DNA of 64,000 bases from Mimachlamys varia (GCA_947623455.1 OX392532.1:30230792-30294791); one strand, 5' to 3'. Numbered from the stretch's first letter, positions 42,838 to 55,766 are shown. The notes: generated by a model from the sequence alone, not told the origin. Numbers and translations: made by a program.

Positions 42838-43245
42838 GTCGCAATAGACCCAAACACCATCTTACACCCAACAGACTCCAGGACAAGACAAACACACCAA
42901 GGACACATACAAATACTCCTTGTTCCCACATACAAATACTCCTTCTTCCCACACACAATAACACAATGGAACCTCCTCCCGGTGGCAGCAGTACAATGCC
43001 CTACACTAGAGATGTTCAAGGCACATATACACAATGCAGCCCTTGTTGATCTCAAACACGCACCTTTAACGTAAATGTTTTTATCTTATAGCTCCACTAA
43101 AAAATCTAATAAAAAAACTCACTGTAAATAATCAACTCCTTTCACCTTTTAATCGCGTCCAGCGCCAAACCCACTTGCCCATAATCATCAGTATTGATGG
43201 AGGGTGAACCACTAAAGACGAAGAAGAAGAAGAAGAAGAAGGTTT
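42838..43245 (+). pseudogene. LINE 3' end: reverse-transcriptase C-terminal fragment plus tail
   Basis: From 42838 to 43074 one frame reads VAIDPNTILHPTDSRTRQTH, then YKYSFFPHTITQWNLLPVAA, then PTLEMFKAHIHNAALVDLK and a stop. This is the usual C-terminus of non-LTR reverse transcriptases (the 'SFFPRTI..WN.LP' block). It is followed by about 150 bp of 3' UTR and a (GAA)n tail at 43220-43241, as expected for a 5'-truncated insertion. The 73-codon frames called on either strand here are out of register. Confidence 0.8.
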
Positions 43246-44460
43246 TAAGTCTCGATTTCCGTATCTACGTATATACCAACGTCATCAGCTAGGATCATCG
43301 CTCACGAGAGGTTTCGTGACTTATATGAAGTGGTATAAACATGATTATTTGTCAGTGTTAAAATGCCCCGAATTTGTACATACGTGTAAGTAAGCAAAAA
43401 TGCATTAATGAGGTTAATAAGCGTTGATCCTTGACTTTACCAGCATTAGTTTAAAAATATAAATATGACTGAAGATGCACTGATCTTATAACCATTCCTT
43501 TTTTGTTTTATAATAATTAGTTTGTCTGAGTTATTATTTTTTGGTATGTCTTTTTTGTGGTTTTAATCAATTCTAAATGTAAAAAGCCAAAGCGTCGATC
43601 CTCACATATTCTACCTTTTCAACTTTACTTTTTTCATGAAGAACAGGTTTTTTTTAACTCTGAATCATGTCTGAGAGTATAAAACTGTCTAGGCAATATG
43701 TTTTTATGGTTTTAACCTTTGCAAAAAAAAAAGAATGACGCAATTTGTTTTATTTTGGTTTTATATTCAAGTCTGTAACCTCATATCCAGTGTCCCAAAA
43801 ATGTTCAGTGCTATATCAGAGTATAAGTGCAACTGTTTTGTGGCGTGTATGAATAAAAAGTCTGAGTACATATGTACTACCGGTACCATTGTGTGACATT
43901 GCGATTAGAAAATAGTACTTTAAAAGTATTTACATGTATCAATTCGTTTCCCGTCACTTTATTCGACTTTGCTAAAACGATATTATTCATTTTTCAATAA
44001 TTTTATTTCTTTTCCTGAAATTTAATGCAAAAGTATGATCTTTGTTTTATTATGCAGTTTTAGTCAGGAAACAACGCTTGACGTCAGCAGTTGCTCTTCG
44101 AATTACTGAAATGGCCTCGCCGATAACTACGAATATTCTTTTTAAACTATTGGGAAAAGAAGCAATTTTAATTTTTTTTTTTGTTATATAAAAAACAAAT
44201 GCAAATTTTATCGATAGAATTGACGGGTATAGACATTGCCAACCCCACAGGGTAATTGCGACATGTGTACCAGACATATGTACTATAGTTCATGGATCAA
44301 AATGTTAAACATTTGACAATATTATACAACATTTTAAATTTTTTAATTCATATATACGTTTCTGAAAAGTCACCTTTCCGATATTATATAAAAGTATAAA
44401 GAAAAAGAGTGAAGATAAGTAATCATACAAAATGCTCAATAGAGACATATACAATTATAA
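43246..44460. other. Intergenic DNA, nothing recognised
   Basis: A 75-codon minus frame (44050-44277) lacks signatures. Confidence 0.4.
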
Positions 44461-44469
44461 AAAAAATAT

Positions 44470-44588
44470 TGTTAGTATGGAGGGGAGCTAGAGTACCCAG
44501 AGAAAACCCACGTGGACGAGCAGGCTAGGTGACACAAGCCTTTTCACGTCCAATCAGGGCACTATTCACTGCAACACGCGGCCACCCA
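44470..44588 (-). mobile_element. SINE fragment, same family as 35.7 kb
   Basis: Shares agagaaaacccacgtgg and ttttcacgtccaatc with the MMP intron copy; the tRNA-like head is eroded. Confidence 0.55.
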
Positions 44589-45084
44589 ACATTGTCAAAG
44601 TTACAAATAAAATTAATGTAGATGAGGTTTCGAAACCTAGAGCTTAGGCTATAATCCTTTAGCTCTAGCCGATTGAACTACATGAAAACTCGAATATAAA
44701 GAAGTAGCCTGCGTCAGTTACAACCAACACGAATCCTTAAGAGGTTTGATGACATCCAGGGTACTATGTATTATGAAATCCGCAGGAATTTATCGAAATA
44801 TTTGTACTTCCCCTCTCATCGCTGCTAACACATGCACTGTATACCCTTTAATCTGTGAGATTCTGTATCAAATGGTTGTCGAGATGGTCTTCCTGTTTTA
44901 AACTCGCGAGACAAGTAGTTCTGACTCATATTGACAGTCTTAACACTGCACTTAACATTACTATGACAACGATATTTTACTCAAGTTAAAGAGATAAGTT
45001 TCGTTAGTAAATTCAGTACCTCCAATTCGAAAGAGTTCAGCATAAATAACGACATGGTTATATCTATATTTACACATAATTAAC

Positions 45085-45175
45085 AAATATAATAATAAAT
45101 AATAATAATAAACAACATTTGATATAGCGCCCTATCTAGCTACAATAAGCCACTATAATGCGCTATACAGTACAT
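45085..45175 (-). repeat. SINE tail-like fragment
   Basis: An AATAATAATAATAA stretch followed by atttgatatagcgccctat. Read on the minus strand this resembles the GCGCTATAT...TTATTATT tails of SINEs. Confidence 0.4.
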
Positions 45176-45502
45176 AGATATACATTTTTTATACAATCAA
45201 TACAATTAACACATAGAGTTCTATCATAAAAAATCCGAGGAGTTTGCAGGAGCTGCATTATCAGACACTAACTACTTGTCTTATACCACCTGGCTAATAT
45301 CTCCCTATGTGTGAGTATATATGCGTGTGTGCTGGAGAGGAATTGTGTTCTAATGGGACCGTGTTTCCAACGGCAGCTTTTATAGTGCCACCTCACTTGA
45401 ATGCTACAACACAGATACTGCAATACCCAACCCAGACCATTTTATACGCCACCTTGATTATTGGAGTTGTGTTGGTAGGAGAAAAACACTTTCTCTGAAT
45501 GT

Positions 45503-45585
45503 TCCACTCGTATGACGATTGCGGGGATCGAATCCCAGCCTGTAAGGCCGGAGTGTTAACCACTCGACCAATCCGCTCATACGGA
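45503..45585 (-). mobile_element. tRNA-like sequence, probably a SINE head
   Basis: The minus strand shows an A-box-like TTGGTCGAGTGGTTAAC, a B-box GGGATTCGATCCC and a 7-bp closing pair (CGTATGA/TCATACG). The anticodon arm does not fold convincingly, so a functional tRNA gene is unlikely. Confidence 0.55.
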
Positions 45586-45924
45586 ATGGTTTTGGTTTTA
45601 TATGGTTCAATGTCCTATCAACAGCTATAAAAAGACCTCCATACATGCTGTGTATGCCTGCAGGTGACAGATTGTAATTCGTTGGTGTATTTGCCGCCTT
45701 GTGTTAGACGGGATATGATGCCGACTTTGAAGTGCTATCTCACCTCAGTCTACGATAGTGAAGGCAGCGAACACAATATTTTGCCGAGTCACATTGTACT
45801 GACAACAGGTCTAAATATATGTTTCCTTTGTGTCAAAGCAATTGCAGTGTGACTGCCAGGTCCATTTAATTGAACATTTTGATACATATAACGTTTAAGC
45901 AATCAGAGACGTTAAAAAAGATCT

Positions 45925-46075
45925 CAGGCCCGAGATCATGAAGCAATCTTAGATTTGAGTTCTTGCTTAGCCAGTCACATAAGACGTTACTTTTTGTAAC
46001 GTTATTTGTGATTGGCTAAGTCAAAACTTAAGACAAATTTAGTGCATTGCATCATCCCAGGACCAGATATCCTAG
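45925..46075. mobile_element. Foldback element
   Basis: The central hairpin pairs cttagccagtcacataagac (from about 45966) with the stretch ending ttgtgattggctaag near 46020. The outer ends (caggcccgagatcatgaagc and its counterpart near 46050-46070) resemble the 12.04 kb foldback. Confidence 0.65.
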
Positions 46076-46260
46076 CGTGATAAACCATATATTCTAACGT
46101 GATAAACGACCCGGACATAAAAACGGCAAAACGAAGTGGAAAAGATAGTTAAAAAATTATTTGTTAATAGTATCGATGTCCATCTGGTCATTCACTTTAG
46201 CAACGCCGATTGCATAGCAGTTACAATGACGTACAACTTTGGAAACATAGTCCAATATCA

Positions 46261-46427
46261 AAGATGACGTAACACACCTATTCTTCACCTTTTAAATTTT
46301 GTAATAGATACCATATTTCGGAAAAATGAATTAAACAGCAACGTACAGCTGTTTTGTGCCCCTAGGACTATTCAGTGATGCTAGAAGCCAAAGGGTGGGA
46401 ATCCAAAAATTCTAAACTAATGTAGAA
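46261..46427 (-). repeat. Family B copy, ribozyme decayed
   Basis: Full-length copy. The ribozyme segment 46338-46381 reads CTGAATA instead of CTGAAGA and AAAA instead of GAAA, so both core boxes are damaged. A family A copy begins within 10 bp. Confidence 0.75.
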
Positions 46428-46429
46428 TA

Positions 46430-46800
46430 AATAATAGAATACCGAAGCGTCAACAAAATCATAATCCAAACTCAAAATCGATTAAACCAGTGGCAAAATA
46501 TGAAGGAAGGAAATATTTACATGGAGACCCTTGTAAAAGTACAACATAATAAGACCAGGTGTCCCGGAAGAGTAAGCGTCTTCTGCTTCATCGACGACAC
46601 CCGACATGTACATCGTTGTCAAATCAAAGTAAATATCATGTCCTCAAAATGAGAACCGAGTCATCTTGTCAATCACAACAAATAAACACTCAAAAACGTC
46701 CGTCTTCATATCACACAAAGATACAAAATATTTCTCAATGAGACAAAGACAGCGACTATAAAACTCAACCATAGTCTTCATCAAACTTATTTCCCTTTTA
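46430..46800 (+). repeat. Family A copy
   Basis: Contains gaataccgaagcgtcaacaa, gtcccggaagagtaagcgtc and tatttctcaatgagacaaag. Confidence 0.8.
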
Positions 46801-47250
46801 AAGTAGCAATAATCATACTTCAGCAATATTTCTTTAACATTTAAAATCAGTGTTATAGAAACGAAGTCGTTTAAATAATGAAAATAAAAGACAAAATCAT
46901 TTCGGGGAAAGTCATGTCTTTGCGGATTAGAAGCATCAAATAAAAAAGTTGTTTTATAGGCATAGAAATGTATGCATGGGATTCAAATATCAAACGTAAG
47001 TTCAAAACTTCCGTCTTAAGATTAAAAACGAAAATAATGAGTATAGATAGTATAAAAAGTGATATGCTACAGGCAAATGGAAGCAAAGTATATGAAATAG
47101 TTCAATGTCTTTGTTAAGGTTAAATCCCTAACAAAGACTTTCTTGGAAATATTTATCTAAATCGGAATGTTTTATTTGAATTCACTCTAGTGCAAAATGG
47201 GAGTCAAAAACGTTCCATGAAGGTGAAAATCCCCTTATGAGTAGAGAAGA
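46801..47250. other. Intergenic DNA
   Basis: Nothing recognised. Confidence 0.4.
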
Positions 47251-47253
47251 CTT

Positions 47254-47530
47254 CCTCGATATCAACGGGTTACGCTCACTTACGCTCTCCGCAACCCTTG
47301 AATATGTCATGGCAAAACTGAGCAATCGCTAGGATGACACATGTCTTTTGAAGACTTACAACATCCGCAACCGACTTCAAAACTTGTCAAATTTTACAAT
47401 TATGTGACCACGAGATTCTTTTGATGCACATGAAAGGGTCGAACCTCATCGATTGGTGCACACGGAGCATACTATGACATATTGCAGGGGTAAAGAGAGC
47501 GTAGGTGAGCATAACCCTTGGATATCGAGG
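47254..47530. mobile_element. Foldback MITE, family G
   Basis: 277 bp with terminal inverted repeats of about 60 bp. The ends are CCTCGATATC and GATATCGAGG; the arms carry tacgctcacttacgctctc and its counterpart gagagcgtaggtgagcata. No reading frame. A second copy lies at 61958-62265. Confidence 0.8.
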
Positions 47531-49530
47531 ATGAAGAGAAGCATGACCAGAACGGAGCCGGGGGATGATGTGTACCTATCTGAAGTCTCTATGAGTGGAC
47601 AGACAAGGCAAACGTTTTGATCACACTTTTAAAGACCTGTTGCCAGACTAAGGGACTAGCGTTGCTGACATTGACATTGAATGGCCTATCGTATGATAGG
47701 TTTAAAATCTGTATATGGCAGTTTGATATTGGTTTGACGAGTGTTTGATATGATTATAAGTATTCTGCAAGTATTTTACTGCTTTTAAATCAGACGTGGC
47801 TCGGATATCCCAGAAGAATTTCTTTGGAATTCAAGATAAACTGAATAAATGGTTATTTCGTGGATCTCGTAAAAGCCCAGTTTAAGGGCAGATAGAATAT
47901 TTGCCAAGACAAATTGCCTTTTTGTGTGGTATTCAGACCAAGACAGTAATATGAAGCGTAATGACTGTATAATAAAAAGATACAATAATACATAATCGTA
48001 ATTATGAAAGTCAACCACGAGCAAATTATTAATAGAATACTCTTACAACTTCTGCAAACGGAAGCCATCACCGTTCATATCCATGCCGATACATCATCAG
48101 ATCTGTTTGATAGACATATACATACTTATCGTTGGAAATTTCCCCGGAGAATTTTATTTTATTGTCTATGCGGACGACAACAACAAAGCGCAAAATTAGG
48201 GACTAGCGAATGTCAAAAATATGACAGAAACTTGTTTACTATTCTATTGTCAAATTTGTGGAGACAATGCACCATTCTACATCGTATACGTATATGAATT
48301 AAGAATTTCTAAAAACTATAAATGCTGTTTTTTGTTTATCAACCCCAAATGTTCCTCACAATTTTACCTCATATTTCCTAACTAATTTCCAAATCAATGA
48401 CGAGAAGAAATTCCGCCAAAAGATGAAGTCTATATGGAGTGTGTGGATTTTCATTGCTCCTTTGACCATTTCTTATCACGTATCATGTATGATCAATATC
48501 TCCTGTGAATTGGGTCTAAATTTTGTTTTAGGGATAGCTATCCCCAAGCCCTTTGTGTATCTAATGACTCTTGTTCTTTATTGCTTTGACAGTGTCCATG
48601 ATATTTAGCACCAGCGTCATCACATTAGTAAGAGTTAAATTATATCAACATCATATGATGACATTTAGGTACATACGAGATTTACAGTGCGTAAAGGCTA
48701 AAACATGTAGGGGCGGACTGACGACAAAATGCATAGGCAGCACAAAATTATTTATAGAGACCTTTCTACTCTTAGAGATATGTAATGTCAGTCTATCAGA
48801 TATGTCCTAATTGAACTTTTATTTTTAGTATCCCTCCGCTAAATACGATAAATGTTGGGGTGAACAAAACAATTATCTTTTCTTTATGTTAGAAGACTTA
48901 TTTTATGGAATACATGTATCGAATGTCCCCAGCTTGGGCTTTCAAAGTGCAGCTAGGTAACCTGGTCTGATAAGTTAATGCTCGGCCTCAAGATGCCTGC
49001 AAAAATCACCTTGATAAGGTAACGCCAAAAGGGAGTCGCAGAATGTTCGTCCGCTGTTACTGTCTGCCATGCTGCAGATTTAACTCCCAAGTACGGCTTG
49101 TCGTTTTTATGATGACTATCTAATTCAGCTACTCACTCTTTAAATGTTAATACTCCTTCCTTTCATCCTCAAACTTTTATCTGTCGGTTTATTTAATCTA
49201 ATATGTATCCTTCAAACAAGTCATGTTACGATCGAATGTTTATGATTAGCTTTTTGATACGACATCAAAGGTGTTATTAAATATCAAAGACTGTCAACCG
49301 TACAGTTCCTGTACTATAGTACTAAACATTGTTACGACTGTAGGTTATGGTGGACCGCTAAATTCTCAAAACAAAACTCAAAAACAGCCATAACTCGAAC
49401 AAATATTTATAATACGGCATTTTTGTAAATATCGTTCGGGCTAATTTTTTTCTCTCTTACAAATAATGAGACAACTCGTAACATAAAAGTTACCACTTCT
49501 GAGCCAACAAATAATCTGACCCAAGATTTC
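47531..49530. other. Intergenic DNA
   Basis: Frames at 48004-48297, 48423-48608 and 48571-48810 have no recognisable domain. I see no repeat. Confidence 0.35.
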
Positions 49531-49534
49531 CATG

Positions 49535-49715
49535 ACGGGTGTCGTCGATAAAGCAGATGATGCTTACTCTTCCGGAACACCTGGTCTTATTCTTTTGTAC
49601 TTTTACGATTGTCTTCTTGTAAATCTTTTTTTTTGTCATATTTTCCCCCAGTTTATTCGATTTTGAGTTCGGATAATGGTGTTGTTGACGCTTTGGTATT
49701 ATCTGTCTTTTTCTA
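49535..49715 (-). repeat. Family A copy
   Basis: Plus strand: gacgggtgtcgtcgataaag, actcttccggaacacctggt, then ggtattatctgtcttttt. Confidence 0.8.
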
Positions 49716-50339
49716 GCAGTCGAAAAGATTTCTGTAACGCCTAGAAAATATTACTTTTAATTCATTGATGTATCGCATTGTCAACTTGTATCATTAGCAA
49801 GATTATGCGAGCATGCCTTGCACAGTAATACTAATGCGGTGTCTTCGATTTGAAACCAAAAATAAATCTTACTAATGCACTCTTTATTTTCAGATTTATA
49901 TCCACAAGCGACAAACTCAACGCCCTTTGAATGAAATTATGTTATGAAACCCCGATTCTTTAAAGCTATTGGGATTTTAATGTTACACAGACAACACAAG
50001 CCATCCTGCCTGCATATGCAAATGAGAAACGTGCAGACAGTTTCAAGCTTCACTAGACACGCAATCGTTTTTACGGGTTTAAGATAATGAACAAGAAGAG
50101 GAATACATCCCTGATGTCAGGTATAGATACAGTAAACCAACCCTTCGGGACAAACCATTACGAAGAAGATCCGAAGATTCGCGACCGAGGATCTTCTGAT
50201 CAGTATTTAAACTTTTGTTTATGAATCACCTTACCCATACTTCGACTCAGTGATGAGTTTCATTAATGCTTATTCACAGCAGGATGTTAACAAAAAAAGT
50301 TTTTTATTAGTTGTGATAGAAACAGGGACTCAAATGAGT

Positions 50340-50450
50340 CAATATATGAGTACCGTAATTTCCTGTGTATTGCCCGCGGGCTATGCGATTTTTTACATCA
50401 GAAGATGCCTAGTGCGGGATTTTTTTCAGAGCGGGCTTTCTGTATATTTT
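50340..50450 (+). repeat. Family E repeat (transposon-like)
   Basis: Phrases gtattgcccgcgggctatgc and agtgcgggatttttttcag match 39395-39540. The frame 50250-50522 is a chance reading across it. Confidence 0.5.
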
Positions 50451-50522
50451 AAAACCGAATTATTAAATAATGCGGTCTATAAGTTGTTAAATGTTTCCAC
50501 TTTTAACAACATGTCTATCTAA

Positions 50523-51300
50523 GCCATTTGTAAACAAAATATATCATTGATAAGTTAATATAGAGCTTAAGTTATACACATAAACATATATATTTACAAA
50601 ATAAACACAATATTTCCATCATGTCTCTGATTTCCAGCATTCAAAATAACCAATCACAAAGTTACATACGAAGTACACTTGTACTCACCAGATAAGGGTT
50701 TGCACTACAATCAAGTATAAACTCATTCACCCCTGAAATTTCACAATGAGTTATCCCAAACGTTGCTTTGGAAGAGCTCAATTATGTTTCTGGGGTAAAT
50801 GAGTTAATAACAAATGCAAAATAAACAGTCAAAGATATTAGATATCTCGTACATGTGTAATGATGTAACAAAGGAAAAACTAAAGTTACTATAATGCATT
50901 AACCTAAAAACAATTAACAATTCAAAATGAAGATCTAAGACTTTCAGTGTACTGACAAGACTAACAACAGTTCCCTTTGATAAAATTATGATATGTAAAG
51001 AGTTCTGACAATTATATTAAAAAATCTTTTTTTTCAAACTTTCCATTCACTTAAATCACGTTTTTTACGGTATGTATGTATTATCTTTTTTTTTCGTTTC
51101 CATCTTAATGAGAAATTTGTTATTGCTTCATTTTCCTGTTGATGATTTTAAAAGGTTTAGCAGATTTTAAATGGTTTTAGGTTTGATTCATTCAATGGTT
51201 GTCCCATTCTAAAAGATGTCGATGGACCTTGTAGCATCGTTTAAACATACACATATCTGAAATGGAAAGGTGATAACAAAAAATATAACTCAAGTACTGT
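50523..51300. other. Intergenic DNA
   Basis: AT-rich, nothing recognised. Confidence 0.4.
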
Positions 51301-51304
51301 ATAA

Positions 51305-51430
51305 AAATTAAATAAAAAACATCAACACAGTCATATTCCAACCTAAAAATCTATTACATTAAGGGCAAAATGTGAAAAAAGGAAAGATATACATGGAAAC
51401 ACTTGTAAAAGTTGATTAAACACAATCACA
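51305..51430 (+). repeat. Family A copy (diverged)
   Basis: Contains aacctaaaaatctattacat, aagggcaaaatgtgaaaaaa and acatggaaacacttgtaaaa in family order. Confidence 0.55.
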
Positions 51431-51605
51431 ACTACGGAAACGAAATGTAATCATCGCATCTTGTGGAAGAAATCGATGATTTTATCGACTTATAAATCTC
51501 ATTTACTATTCCATTTGATGGCTGTCAGAACCACGGACATCGGCAGGAACACTTCATTGGACTTTCCGGAAAGTCTATACCTTAACGATGTAACTACAGA
51601 GCGAG

Positions 51606-51965
51606 TTGTGTAAGCATTTGTATTGCGTTTGTCGATTACTTAAAGGAGAAAGGTATTCTGTTTTTTTTAAACATAATCAACGTATGGGCTGTTTGGACAA
51701 GCAAACCTCATTCGTTGCTCATGTTGCAATGAAAAATTTGTATATGCCAACCGTGCTAATTACATTCATTTCAGTCAAAATAAATTCATTTATTCAAGCT
51801 ATTTATCGATGTAAATTACAATTTAATTCAACTATGTTTATTGGGGAAAACAAATACCGACATACAGTCATTACATGTAAACATATAAACCATTCTCAAG
51901 TGTGCGTCAAAGCCATAGTTAGGAAAAGAGAATCACCCTGCATCCGTCGTCGATATATAACATAA
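51606..51965 (+). other. Unassigned open frame
   Basis: 119 codons including a GTG-type start; no family signature, low-complexity neighbours and no splice or promoter context. Probably noncoding. Confidence 0.15.
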
Positions 51966-53257
51966 GTATTACTTTTAGGAAGTAATGTTAAATTAGTGTA
52001 GAGTGTATTATGTTCTGGTCAGCATAGTGCTGACTCTGTTATTTGCATCAGTGAATCCATATTATTTCGTGTTTTCGAAAAACTTAATACAATACCAAAT
52101 ATACTTGTTTGACCAATATACAGTGTTTTGATATTTTCTTTTTATTTCATTTTTTGACAACTATACTTATATATAGTTATTTTTAATATTTCTTTTTAAG
52201 TTGTTCTCTTTGGAATTATTTTCAAAGTTTGTCAATTATAATTTTTACACTAGGATTATAATATAACAGTCATATGTTAATTGCTATAAAATGCATCCCT
52301 CAATGGATTTGTTTTCAAACAAAGGAAAAACGAAATTATATTTTTCCAAAGAAGCATTTTCCAATTTAAATTATTTTTGAGTAAAATCTGAAAAAATAAA
52401 TAAATAAATAAATAAATATATTTTCAATTTTTCAATCAACATTTGATAATGCAATTGATCTTTGATATCTGAAATAGATTCATTCTTTAAGGGTTAGAGA
52501 TTCCCATACCTCAGACACATTATATCCGTAAGTAAACTAAGCAAATAATTTGTAAAATTTATTACACGGAAAAAATATATCTTTATGAAATATAATATAC
52601 TTACCCAACAGATTCCTAGCCGTTTTGATTCTTGCACCAAAGTTTCACGGGGGCATCTTAGACTCAAACATTTTCTGCAAATGTTTCATTTCTTGTAATG
52701 CATTAAATGTATGATTTTATGAACACATTTTTGCGTATTTCATTTATCGGAAGTGGATTCATTTTTTTCCAACATGAGAACTATAAATTCACCAAAACAT
52801 TTTTTGTCGACAACATTCCTCGTGTTCTATGTTAGATGCAATAGTATCCGCTGACAAAATAAGCCACAAATATGCAAGATATTAACCGCTAAGTACCGTT
52901 GCTAACTAATGGTGAAATCTTTTATTCTTCACCTTATCATCAGGAATAGGGTACAAGCAAATGTCACGTGTAAAGCCAGACAGCCTAAAGGGCATTTTTT
53001 TTTGACGGAGACATTTCTCAGAACACAAGGACAAATCGAATTATGCAAACATCCTGTCTCTCTGGATTGTCGCTTTTGCATGGAATGTAAAATATGTGTT
53101 CGGACGTTAAGCCTCAAGAGAAAAGTCTGGAGTAAATAAATTTCTTAAGCTTAAAGGGTAAAGGTATCGCCTACAGACAAATTTTCGTATAACTCAATGC
53201 AGTTAATGAAATAAAAAGGCTATTTAATGGGCAGCAGCAATTGGGTGTCTTCCTTAG
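51966..53257. other. Intergenic DNA
   Basis: (AAAT)n microsatellite at about 52395-52420; otherwise nothing recognised. Confidence 0.4.
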
Positions 53258-53424
53258 AAGATGACGTAGCACACACATGTGCTGCAACTTTTAAATTTAG
53301 AAATAGATACAGTATGCCAAAAAACTGAATTTAAACTGCACCATACAGCTGTTTCGTTCTCCTAGGACTCTTCAGTGATGCTAGGGGCCAAAAGGTGGGA
53401 ATCCAAAATTTCTAAACAAATGCA
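53258..53424 (-). mobile_element. Family B copy with near-intact hammerhead
   Basis: Full-length copy with gatgacgtagcacacacatg and ccaaaaggtgggaatcc ends. Confidence 0.75.
53338..53381 (-). ncRNA. Near-intact type I hammerhead ribozyme
   Basis: Core CTGAAGA, GAAA, palindromic CAGCTG and TA are kept. Stem I GCATCA pairs with TGGTGC (one G-U). Stem II has one C-A mismatch (GTCC with GAAC), which should weaken but may not abolish folding. Confidence 0.75.
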
Positions 53425-53739
53425 TTGTTGCCTTAATTAAAATCAACAACATTTTGTTCTAAATATATTTCCGTTAAAACATATAAATATCATAATACTA
53501 AGTATATAGATGCGAAATGATATAGGACTCCATGAAAACTGCTTTTAAATTACATATAATGAGAAAAGTGAAGGATTCAATTCGTTACTTCATTGCTATG
53601 GTTACATGTTAGTGAAAGGACAAAAAATCATTAAGAATATGTCATAGACACGCAGATACTTTTTCCCTGAGTTTAGTTGATGGAAAAATTTACTTCGTTT
53701 GAAAAATTACACATATATCAATTTGCTAGTGCGAGGGAA

Positions 53740-53815
53740 ATATCATCGTCGGAAACCCACGGTACACTTCTCTGACGTTTGCATACAATCGATGTAAATC
53801 TTCGTTTTCCCGAAT
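53740..53815 (+). repeat. Inverted repeat partner of 59620-59695
   Basis: The phrase cacggtacacttctctgacg and following tttgcatac...aatcgatg occur here in plus and at 59.6 kb in minus orientation. Confidence 0.7.
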
Positions 53816-53819
53816 AGAA

Positions 53820-54600
53820 GTTTATTCGGAGATTTCGACCGATCAGAATTGTCGTTTCTCGTGACACTCTGTTTCATCATTTTACCGTGATCACGACTAG
53901 TATATTTCTGTAGCCTAGGCATGACGCCGATGTCAATCTCCGTGTAGTAGGACCTTAAATTTTAATCACAATCGACACAAGTATAACACAATCGACAGGT
54001 TTTGTTGACAGGCGGTGCTACAAATTAAACGGGATACCCCCGCTGGATGTCCCGGCTGGATGTAGTCACGGATGAAAACTATCGATATGATTGGCTACTA
54101 TGAAGAGTTATCTGCCCTTCTACCAATGCGGTTGGGTGAAACTTCGGAGCAATGTTATGAAGTGTTTTATATAGTTTAAACTTTCTTTTATTTCATTATA
54201 AGCAATTTAAAACTATAAACAAAATGACAATGGAAAATAGGAACAAGTGTCGCAGACACTTATGTTAACCTATCACCATGACTTAACAGCAACTTATATC
54301 TTCAGTACTTGTTAACTCCATTTAAACACACAAACTCTCAATAATACACGTGTTTACCAATAACTACTCGAAACAAAAAAATAATTATATAAAAAGTAAA
54401 GTTATGGGGTGAAATCCAATCCTATTATAAATGTTGCATGTCTTAGTAATCTTTTGTAGAAAACCTACCTGTTTTAAGTATATAATTTTTGTACGGCTAA
54501 AAATATTATTTTGTTATCAGCTAAAGTAAAAACTTTAAAAAAAAACTCCAAAAAGTAGAAGTTCCAGATTTATATTAGTAATACAGTGTTTTTTATAGTT
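53820..54600. other. Noncoding spacer
   Basis: Nothing recognised. Confidence 0.4.
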
Positions 54601-54703
54601 TAATATTGATCAAGCAATCTGCGAATACGACGGACATTGCACATATAACAAGGTAATTACTTGAGCCCGTTATTTTGTGTTTAATTTGTTTGAAAACGGA
54701 ACT

Positions 54704-55440
54704 ATGAACGTTGGAAATAGTATAAGCGTTGGGACAGGTGCCCTGGTTGGTATGGAGGTAACGTACGCTGAGGTGGCAAAACAAATGGACAGTGTTAAGC
54801 CAGTATTTCTTCTAGAAAAAGATGTGTGTCCTAACTCAGCTAGAGGTACAGCTGATAATCCATGGTTGACGCATGTTGAAACTTATAAAGCTATAGGAGA
54901 CAGTTTATCTCACATGTGTATAAAAGGCTTACAGCGTGTACGTGGCATGTGGCGTGTGTATCTCGACAATCCCGTGGACCGAGATACTCTACTACGTGAG
55001 AGTATAGAGCTATCAAACTGTATAATCAAAACCCCAATGCCATTAATAGAGACAATACCATAGCTGTAGGAGTTACAAATGATCCAGTATCAGCTGACAA
55101 TGGACAAATCCACAGTGAACTGACACTGAGAGGGTGTAACGTCATATAACTATACAGGGAACGATTACGTGTGGACAACCTACTTACGAACTGTCAAAAT
55201 GGTGACCGTATGGTAAGTGTCAGCACCACAATGGTCAATCACATCCCCAAGTCCAAAGCGATGGGCAAATACAGAGCGACTGTTACATACAAAGGTCAGT
55301 CACAGGACTCGGTAGATATTAAAAAGTGTGGTAAATGTCTACAAGGAGACCACATTTCCCTTCAATGCAAAATGATTGGACATGTAAAAACTGTGGTTTG
55401 TCCGGTCATAAAGTACTGGATTGTCCGGAAAAGTTGACCG
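54704..55440 (+). pseudogene. Gag-like (LINE ORF1-type) zinc-knuckle protein, frameshifted
   Basis: Starts MNVGNSISVGTGALVGMEVT and continues to the VYLDNPVDRDTLLRE block. The frame then shifts near 55030, meets an in-frame stop near 55147, resumes (YRERLRVDNLLTNCQNGDR), and shifts again in an A run near 55370. Two CCHC zinc knuckles of the form Cx2Cx4Hx4C lie at 55327-55368 (CGKCLQGDHISLQC) and 55383-55424 (CKNCGLSGHKVLDC), in different frames. Retroelement gag/ORF1 proteins of this type bind element RNA. Dead as a protein. Confidence 0.75.
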
Positions 55441-55766
55441 GCAAAGACCACATAGAAAATGACGACGTAGAATATGACGACTGTGAAAACGACGTTACGA
55501 ACGTCTCAAACAAGGCACTGGATGGAACAGCTCCTCAGTACATAAGGGAGCTAGTTACCCTGTATCAGCCGTCACGATCACTGAGGTCGGAGACAGAATC
55601 ATTGTTGTGTGTCCCGAAATCTCGTACTGTGACCTATGGAAACCGGTGTTTTGGGAGAGTTTCGGCCACGTTGTGGAATAGCTTACCATCCGCTATCCGA
55701 AAAACAAATTCTCTGGCCAAATTCAAGAAACATCTGAAGACGTACCTTTTCACGTCTGCATATTAA
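55441..55766 (+). pseudogene. LINE reverse-transcriptase C-terminal tail fused after the zinc knuckle
   Basis: In the frame of the second knuckle: an acidic linker (DDVEYDDCENDV), then APQYIRELVTLYQPSRSLRS, GNRCFGRVSATLWNSLPSAI and FKKHLKTYLFTSAY plus stop. The latter three blocks are the familiar C-terminus of CR1/L2/Jockey-type reverse transcriptases. The endonuclease and RT body expected in between are missing. Confidence 0.8.

Noticed and set aside
45503..45585. tRNA gene
   Set aside because: A and B boxes and an acceptor-like pair are present, but no convincing anticodon arm; a SINE head is more likely.
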